DNA from: Dethiothermospora halolimnae
Lineage (GTDB): Bacteria > Bacillota > Clostridia > Tissierellales > VENL01
DNA: 64,000 nt
Assembly (NCBI RefSeq): GCF_037577855.1
Contig: NZ_JBAKFX010000012.1
Location: 17,593-81,592 of the forward strand
Direction of reading: 5' to 3'
In this document: one piece after another, positions 59,294 through 64,000 of the stretch
Numbering within the stretch: the first letter of the stretch is position 1
Layout: each line of letters opens with the position of its first letter
Position numbers and translations under genes: made by a program
The notes under the pieces: generated by a model
Told to the model about the DNA's origin: nothing
Database searches by the model: none
What the model saw: only the letters and a program-made list of their open reading frames with translations

Positions 59294-60121
59294 TTAATCC
59301 TTTTTATATTCACCATATATGGTATGTTCTAAATGATTTAACTTTCCTTTATTATCTATAGCAAATATAACACCATGGAATCTATCAGCTTGTCCTGGGT
59401 TGATACACGTTGTATCTCCAACGTTATCTATATATTTTCCAGACATAATTGGAGATTCATGTACATGCCCTGACAAAACTAGTTTTGGTTTTAAATCTTG
59501 TATCTTTTTTAATAGGGCTTTGCTACCAATATGTATATTCTCATGGATAATATCTAGGTTAGTTCCATAGGGTGGGTTATGTGTTACCCATATTGAGTCC
59601 GATGTAAAGGTGTCTTCCAAGTCCTCTTCTATACTTGGTATTTTATTTAAGTAATCTGCTTCCACTTTTATAATTTCACCATTTTTATCTGTAATATATG
59701 AATTTTCACCTACAAATACTTTATCCTCTTTTAAATCCCTCTTAACCCAATGTTTTTGACTAAAGGGTGGAGGAGTAATATATTCATAACCTCTTATTTT
59801 AAGTCCATTTATATTAATAAATTTATCCCTATTTATAATATGTATATTGGATGGTTTAAGCTTGTCCAAAGTATCAATAGACACTGGCCAGTCACAATTC
59901 CCTGGCAATATAACTATGGGAACTGAAAACATTGTAAAAAAGTTTTTTAAATAGTTTTCTAAAAACCTTAGTTGCTCTTCTTTATCATGGGTATATTCAA
60001 ATAAATCACCCCCGATAATTATTAATTCAGGTCTATGCTTTTCATACAACTTCAATAGTCTTTTAAAATGAGTTTTTCTACTGTGTAAATCCGATGTATA
60101 TATACAAAGCACTCTCTTCAC
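59294..60121 (-). CDS. Metallophosphoesterase
   Basis: 275 residues. The metal-ligand motifs are YTSDLHSRKTHF (a variant of the DxH), IIGGDLFEY, ILPGNCDWP where Asn-Cys-Asp replaces the usual GNHD/E, WVTHNPPYGT and LVLSGHVHESP. It fits the uncharacterised phosphoesterase group of COG2129/YfcE-like proteins, which may act on phosphodiesters. It is distinct from the enzyme at 53.6 kb. It has no visible terminator, and a terminator of the following beta-lactamase-fold gene lies at 60225-60264. Confidence 0.85.
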   Translation of the reverse strand: MKRVLCIYTSDLHSRKTHFKRLLKLYEKHRPELIIIGGDLFEYTHDKEEQLRFLENYLKNFFTMFSVPIVILPGNCDWPVSIDTLDKLKPSNIHIINRDKFININGLKIRGYEYITPPPFSQKHWVKRDLKEDKVFVGENSYITDKNGEIIKVEADYLNKIPSIEEDLEDTFTSDSIWVTHNPPYGTNLDIIHENIHIGSKALLKKIQDLKPKLVLSGHVHESPIMSGKYIDNVGDTTCINPGQADRFHGVIFAIDNKGKLNHLEHTIYGEYKKD

Positions 60122-60224
60122 TCCAATCTATTATTATGTAACTTAGCATGTCTCTCTTTTTTACGAAATTTTCCGTAAATTTATTATACCATTATAACTC
60201 ATATAATCCATTTAAAATTAAGAA

Positions 60225-60264
60225 AAAAACTCTTAAACTAAGAAATTAATGTTTAAGAGTTTTT
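60225..60264 (-). terminator. Terminator of 60279-61352 gene
   Basis: AAAAACTCTTAAAC (60225-60238) is complementary to GTTTAAGAGTTTTT (60251-60264), 12-base loop, followed by a T-run on the minus strand. Confidence 0.9.
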
Positions 60265-60278
60265 ACATACACTTTTAT

Positions 60279-61352
60279 CTATAATTCACTGTTCAGAATT
60301 ATATCATGTATATCCCATCCTAATGATCCGGCACACCATCCTTGGTTTCCTAATATTACTACATCTATATCCAGATTTGGATAATAGTATACTCTGCAAC
60401 TAACCCCATATTCTTCTCCAGTATGTCCTCCTCTAACTATATTATTATCGTTATCTAAAATAAACCAATTTCCATAGCCATATTTCCAAACATAGTCTCT
60501 AAATCCATCGGCCCCTTGATCTAAAACTTGGGGAGTTAACATTCTTTTTCTTAATTCTTCACTTAATATTTTCCCATTTCTTAGCTGTTGAATAAAGACC
60601 ATAATATCTGCTGCCGTTGAAGTGGCTCCTCCATCGGAGGCTGCCCCAGGAGTTGCTGTATAAATATTTCTTTCCCAATTAACTATATTACCTTCTTTGT
60701 CTTCTATAGGTTCATAGCCCTCTGCAACATTTTTATGCACTCTATCTAGACTTATAAAATCGGTATCTTTCATATTTAGTTTAGAAAATACATTGTCCCT
60801 TATATAATCAAAATATGATTTTCCCGATGCCTTTTCTATAACTAATCCCAATAGAATATATCCAGCACTATTATATTGGAACTTCTCTCCTACTTTAAAT
60901 ACTGGTTCATCATAGGCAAACATAGGTACATAGTCAGCTAGCTTTCTAACTGTATATATAGGCTTTTCAGACCAAAGCTTTTCCCATTCTTCATCACTTC
61001 CATTTTCATCAAAATAATCAGCGATCCCAGAAGTGTGGGTTAATAGGCTATATATATCCACTTCTTTAGGAATCTTAGTACCTTTCATGCCAAGGTATTC
61101 TATAACCTTTGTATTAAAGTCAACTTCCCCATCTTCTATTAACTGCAAAATAGCCACTGCCGTAAACATCTTTGATACAGATGCTATTCTAAGTTTAGTT
61201 TCTAAGGTGTTTTTTATCTCCCAACTCATATTTGCATATCCATATGTACCAGAAAATAATTCTTTATCCCCTTTTTTAATTAATACAACTCCACTAAATT
61301 CATTATTATCACTTTTCTTATTAAGCAAATCTTGTAACTGTTTCTTTAACAT
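60279..61352 (-). CDS. Serine hydrolase of the beta-lactamase (class C-like) fold
   Basis: 357 residues. The motifs are SVSK (RIASVSKMFTAVAIL, ~58-72), YNS in FQYNSAGYILLGLV, and HTG near residue 310 (RGGHTGEEYGVSC). THTSGIADYFDENG, and DGGATSTAADIMVFIQQLRNG are typical of class C-like esterases/peptidases. There is no signal peptide. It shares fold and motif order with the protein at 55.2 kb but is not a recent duplicate. The role is unknown; a resistance function is not supported because it would be inside the cell. Confidence 0.88.
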   Translation of the reverse strand: MLKKQLQDLLNKKSDNNEFSGVVLIKKGDKELFSGTYGYANMSWEIKNTLETKLRIASVSKMFTAVAILQLIEDGEVDFNTKVIEYLGMKGTKIPKEVDIYSLLTHTSGIADYFDENGSDEEWEKLWSEKPIYTVRKLADYVPMFAYDEPVFKVGEKFQYNSAGYILLGLVIEKASGKSYFDYIRDNVFSKLNMKDTDFISLDRVHKNVAEGYEPIEDKEGNIVNWERNIYTATPGAASDGGATSTAADIMVFIQQLRNGKILSEELRKRMLTPQVLDQGADGFRDYVWKYGYGNWFILDNDNNIVRGGHTGEEYGVSCRVYYYPNLDIDVVILGNQGWCAGSLGWDIHDIILNSEL

Positions 61353-61392
61353 AAATATTCCCCATTATCATTTGTATGATTTATAATAAATA

Positions 61393-62268
61393 TCAAATCT
61401 CCTTTGTTAGATAACATAATTGATATTTTTCTTTAAATCCTACCTTTTTATATAAACTAATAGCCTTTTTATTATCTACCCCAACTGACAATACAATTTG
61501 TTCCATAAAGTTAAAACTATATAACCATTTTAAAGCCATATTTAATAACTTATATCCTATCCCCTTTCCTCTTTCAGATTCATCTACAGCAAAAAATTCT
61601 ATACTACCTTCCCCAAAATCAGGTTCTGCTTCGACATACACATAACCCATTAGTTTTTCATCTTCTATATAAGCAAACAACTTTCTATTTTCATTTATTC
61701 TGTCTATTATTTGTTTTCCACTATAATAGGTATTAGGAAAAACCCTATCATGGAGAGCCTTCATATCCTCATAATGCTTACTAGTTAATTCATTTATAAT
61801 TTCTTTATCTAAGTTATCAAGATAACTTCTATTAAACTCCAGTATTTTTGATTCTGAAACTTTATTGAACTTGAGCTTTTTAGCCAAGTCAAGGCAATTA
61901 TTATTTTTTATATTTATAAACATACTAATAGTTTCTATTCCCTTGGGAAGTAACTCCGTCATTTTATCCCACATTTCATTTGCAATATGCCACTTTGACT
62001 GTTTAATAAAAGGTCCCCATATCTCACTATTACCATTTTCAATGTCGGCATCAAATCCTAATACTCCTATTAACTCCTTTTTATCGGTAGCAATAATAAA
62101 AGATTTATCAAATGTAATATCTGTTATATCTTCTTTTAAAGAATTTAATATTTCATCACTATTATCACCACAGTATCCGATATGGTTTTCTTCTTTTTTG
62201 TTTAACTCCCCTATAAAATCAGCTACTATTTTTATATCTTTTTTTGTAGCTTGTCTATAATTTATCAT
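61393..62268 (-). CDS. Two-domain GNAT-family acetyltransferase
   Basis: 291 residues. The C-terminal domain has a full GNAT core: LMGYVYVEAEPDFGEGSIEFFAV, ERGKGIGYKLLNMALKWLYSF with the acetyl-CoA loop, and LSVGVDNKKAISLYKKVGFKEKY. The N-terminal half (ATKKDIKIVADFIGELNKKEE) appears to be a degenerate GNAT, so it is a tandem-domain protein. The start ATG lies 14 bp inside the end of the DUF2809 gene, indicating translational coupling. The acceptor substrate is unknown. Confidence 0.87.
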   Translation of the reverse strand: MINYRQATKKDIKIVADFIGELNKKEENHIGYCGDNSDEILNSLKEDITDITFDKSFIIATDKKELIGVLGFDADIENGNSEIWGPFIKQSKWHIANEMWDKMTELLPKGIETISMFINIKNNNCLDLAKKLKFNKVSESKILEFNRSYLDNLDKEIINELTSKHYEDMKALHDRVFPNTYYSGKQIIDRINENRKLFAYIEDEKLMGYVYVEAEPDFGEGSIEFFAVDESERGKGIGYKLLNMALKWLYSFNFMEQIVLSVGVDNKKAISLYKKVGFKEKYQLCYLTKEI

Positions 62269-62620
62269 TTAAAATCCCCCTCTTTATAACCAACGCAAAC
62301 ACTATCCCCACTAAATAAGCTACTAAGTCTATTACTAAGAATCCTTGTCCTAAAACTAAGTGCCCTAAAGTAGTACTCCTTATATTGTTTAGCCAATTCA
62401 AATCAATTAACTGACTAAACTCTACTCCATAGGTTATAGTTAGCGATATAAAAAAATCAAAGTAAATAGACTTTTTAGGATTAATAAATATAACGATAAA
62501 ACATATCATTGTAGCCCATAGTATATCTCCTACATATAAAGGAATAGTGTTTATTTTTCTAGATAAAAGACCTAAAATTATTGTTATAAATATTAGTATA
62601 AAATAAATTATCCTTTTCAT
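62255..62620 (-). CDS. DUF2809 membrane protein
   Basis: The start at ATG 62620 has GAAAGTGG upstream and gives 121 residues; a GTG at 62632 would overlap that site. Four hydrophobic segments are seen. Family traits are ILGLLSRKI, IPLYVGDILWATMICFIVIF with a Gly-Asp in the second helix, and VEFSQLIDLNWLNNIRST, then GQGFLVIDLVAYLVGI. The function of DUF2809 is not known. The gene is coupled to the downstream two-domain GNAT by a 14-bp overlap. Confidence 0.8.
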   Translation of the reverse strand: MKRIIYFILIFITIILGLLSRKINTIPLYVGDILWATMICFIVIFINPKKSIYFDFFISLTITYGVEFSQLIDLNWLNNIRSTTLGHLVLGQGFLVIDLVAYLVGIVFALVIKRGILNDKL

Positions 62621-62706
62621 TTTTATAACCACTTTCTATTCTTATTTTTCTTTTTCTAAATTTGCTTTAAACTTATGAATCATTTTATTCCCCCCCTTAA
62701 TAAAAT

Positions 62707-62746
62707 GGTTTTGTCAAAAGTTTTATCAAAAAACCTTGACAAAACC
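62707..62746. repeat. Inverted repeat at left end of insertion sequence
   Basis: GGTTTTGTCAA (62707-62717) is the exact complement of TTGACAAAACC (62736-62746). It lies about 110-150 bp before the transposase and probably marks the left end of the element; the right end is outside the window. Confidence 0.5.
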
Positions 62747-62857
62747 TTTATTTTTACAAATTTATATATAAAATACTTGCCACCCCCCAAAAATAGGGTA
62801 CAATTTTATTGACAAGATAAAATTAAGACCAATATTAATAAAAGGAGTGGCAAAACT

Positions 62858-64000
62858 TTGAATACAATACTTAAAAAATTACTTTGGACAATTTATTTTC
62901 AATATAATATAATAATATGGCTTATAGCTACCATGATCGGAAAAAATGTGTCTTATAATCCTAAAGAAGAATCGCCCGTTAATAAGCCTTATAAAAAACT
63001 GAAAGTTAATGAAAAACAACCTATAATAGAGAGATTCGAAACTTTAAATTATAAACTTCTTCTTAAAGAAGCTGAATCAGCCGGCAAACCGATTAAGCCA
63101 ATTAAACGTCGTAAAAATAAACCTTCTGTTAAAGACTCTGTTTATTGCCCAAAGTGTAATGCACCACACATCTATCTTTACAACAATAATGGAAGTCGCG
63201 GTCAGTACAAATGTAAAGTATGCTCCACTTCGTTTAGTGAAAAGAACCGTTTCTCAAAAGACACAAGACTAAGATGCCCTTATTGCAATAGGGTTCTTGA
63301 AAAAAAGAAAACTAGAAAAATTTTTGAAATATACAAATGTACTAACTCAAAATGCAAACATTATCTGGATAGCTTTGACCAACTTACTGAAAAACAGAAA
63401 AAAGAATACAAAAGTCATCCAGAAAGATTTACACTCCACTATATATACCGTAAATTTACTATTAACTTTAAACCTTTGAGTGATAAATCACCTGTGCGTC
63501 CTAAAGTGGACTTATCAAGGATTTATTCTTCTTCTCATACTTTAGGTTTAATACTAACTTACCATGTCAATTACGGCATTTCCGCAAGAAAAACTGCCTC
63601 TTTGCTGAAAGATGTTCATGGAGTCAGTATTTCACACCAAACAGTTATTAATTATGCCAATGCTGTAGGTCAGTTAGTCAAACCTTTTGTTGACAATTAC
63701 AATTATGATCTCTCTAATCAATTTTGCGGTGATGAGACATATATCAAAGTTAATGGTAAATGGAACTATATATATTACTTTTTTGATGCTAGAAAAAAGA
63801 TAATTCTTTCTTACAACGTATCTAAATTCAGAGATACTCTAGGTGCTATTTTAGCCCTTGATAGCACTATATCTAAAATTAAAAATATCCCTAAAAATCT
63901 TGAATTTATTGTTGATGGAAACCCTATATATTTATTAGCTCAACATTTTTTTGCATCACACGGAATAAAGTTCACTATAAAATCTGTTATTGGATTAACC
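62858..64000 (+). CDS. DDE transposase with N-terminal zinc-finger region (partial)
   Basis: Open for 381 codons from TTG 62858, with AAAGGAGTGG upstream, to the window end without a stop, so the 3' part is missing. Residues ~90-170 contain paired cysteines (CPKCNAPHIYLY, YKCKVCSTSF, CPYCNRV, CTNSKCKHY), a double zinc-ribbon that could bind the element ends. An HTH-like ARKTASLLKDVHGVSISHQT comes next. The DDE core starts with FCGDETYIKVNGKWNYIYYFFDA, whose Asp is the first catalytic acid, and FIVDGNPIYLL has the second. The third acid would be downstream. It resembles the IS240/IS6-type core, but the long zinc-finger half is unlike the usual ~230-residue IS6 transposase, so the family remains open. 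Confidence 0.85.
   Translation, partial: MNTILKKLLWTIYFQYNIIIWLIATMIGKNVSYNPKEESPVNKPYKKLKVNEKQPIIERFETLNYKLLLKEAESAGKPIKPIKRRKNKPSVKDSVYCPKCNAPHIYLYNNNGSRGQYKCKVCSTSFSEKNRFSKDTRLRCPYCNRVLEKKKTRKIFEIYKCTNSKCKHYLDSFDQLTEKQKKEYKSHPERFTLHYIYRKFTINFKPLSDKSPVRPKVDLSRIYSSSHTLGLILTYHVNYGISARKTASLLKDVHGVSISHQTVINYANAVGQLVKPFVDNYNYDLSNQFCGDETYIKVNGKWNYIYYFFDARKKIILSYNVSKFRDTLGAILALDSTISKIKNIPKNLEFIVDGNPIYLLAQHFFASHGIKFTIKSVIGLT

Noticed and set aside
55178..61352. Two beta-lactamase-fold genes as antibiotic resistance beta-lactamases
   Set aside because: Neither has a signal peptide, and the motifs fit intracellular esterase or peptidase relatives.
63297..63479. 60-codon plus-strand frame starting ATGAAAAAAAGAAA
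   Set aside because: It is in a different frame within the transposase, whose cysteine motifs continue through it.
1..64000. CRISPR arrays, tRNA or rRNA genes, prophage structural genes
   Set aside because: No regularly spaced repeats, cloverleaf with CCA end, rRNA stretches or phage proteins were seen.

Overview
The window is AT-rich (GC roughly 30% by eye) with strong AGGAGG-type ribosome binding sites, T-tract terminators and leader riboswitches. This fits a low-GC, Gram-positive, anaerobic member of the Clostridia. The oxygen-sensitive radical-SAM ThiH, a KamA-family aminomutase, an SDR threonine dehydrogenase, a threonine aldolase and an SLH-anchored GH18 hydrolase point to an amino-acid-fermenting, S-layer-bearing clostridium, perhaps Tissierellales-like. 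That placement is inference; there is no rRNA here. Almost every gene lies on the minus strand.

Layout. 0-2.3 kb: a DUF3343 gene and two tandem paralogous family-2 glycosyltransferases on the plus strand. 2.5-6.5 kb: threonine dehydrogenase, a GH18-SLH surface hydrolase whose start codon sits in a 13-bp stem, and an HD-GYP protein. 6.7-8.8 kb: an NhaC-family transporter behind a complete lysine riboswitch with promoter and terminator, so probably a lysine transporter (LysW type). 8.8-17.3 kb: rhodanese, amidase, the pseudouridine-catabolic pair psuK-psuG, an uncharacterised protein, a RibD-C reductase, a soluble chemoreceptor fused to a solute-binding domain, and lspA. 18.4-23.6 kb: the thiazole/HMP half of thiamine synthesis, thiS-thiF-thiG-thiH-thiC-tenI, under a TPP riboswitch. 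23.6-26 kb: rarA and threonine aldolase. 26.2-29.1 kb: a membrane-stress set (DUF4178, K+ channel, PspA, YbjN-like).

29.3-38.3 kb: an epimerase, a KamA-family aminomutase with altered substrate residues, a cation/proton antiporter behind a fluoride riboswitch, a YjiH-family transporter with a sigma-54 promoter, and next to it the histidine kinase / sigma-54 activator pair that probably controls it. 38.4-62.6 kb: a long minus-strand run of small enzymes (eight GNAT acetyltransferases, an AAC(3), three methyltransferases plus a remnant, two beta-lactamase-fold hydrolases, phosphoesterases, Nudix, VOC, HAD, HD, GyrI-like), with a dnaN paralogue and helD embedded. The window ends inside a DDE transposase.

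Most notable non-coding structure: a ~172-176 bp long-palindrome repeat present twice in opposite orientation (18.2 and 27.8 kb), each between convergent genes, with a possible solo end at 10.4 kb. Also present are three leader riboswitches (lysine, TPP, fluoride), tandem dyads upstream of the sigma-54 promoter, and two hairpins that cover ribosome binding sites or start codons. Family assignments come from motif recognition, without database searches.
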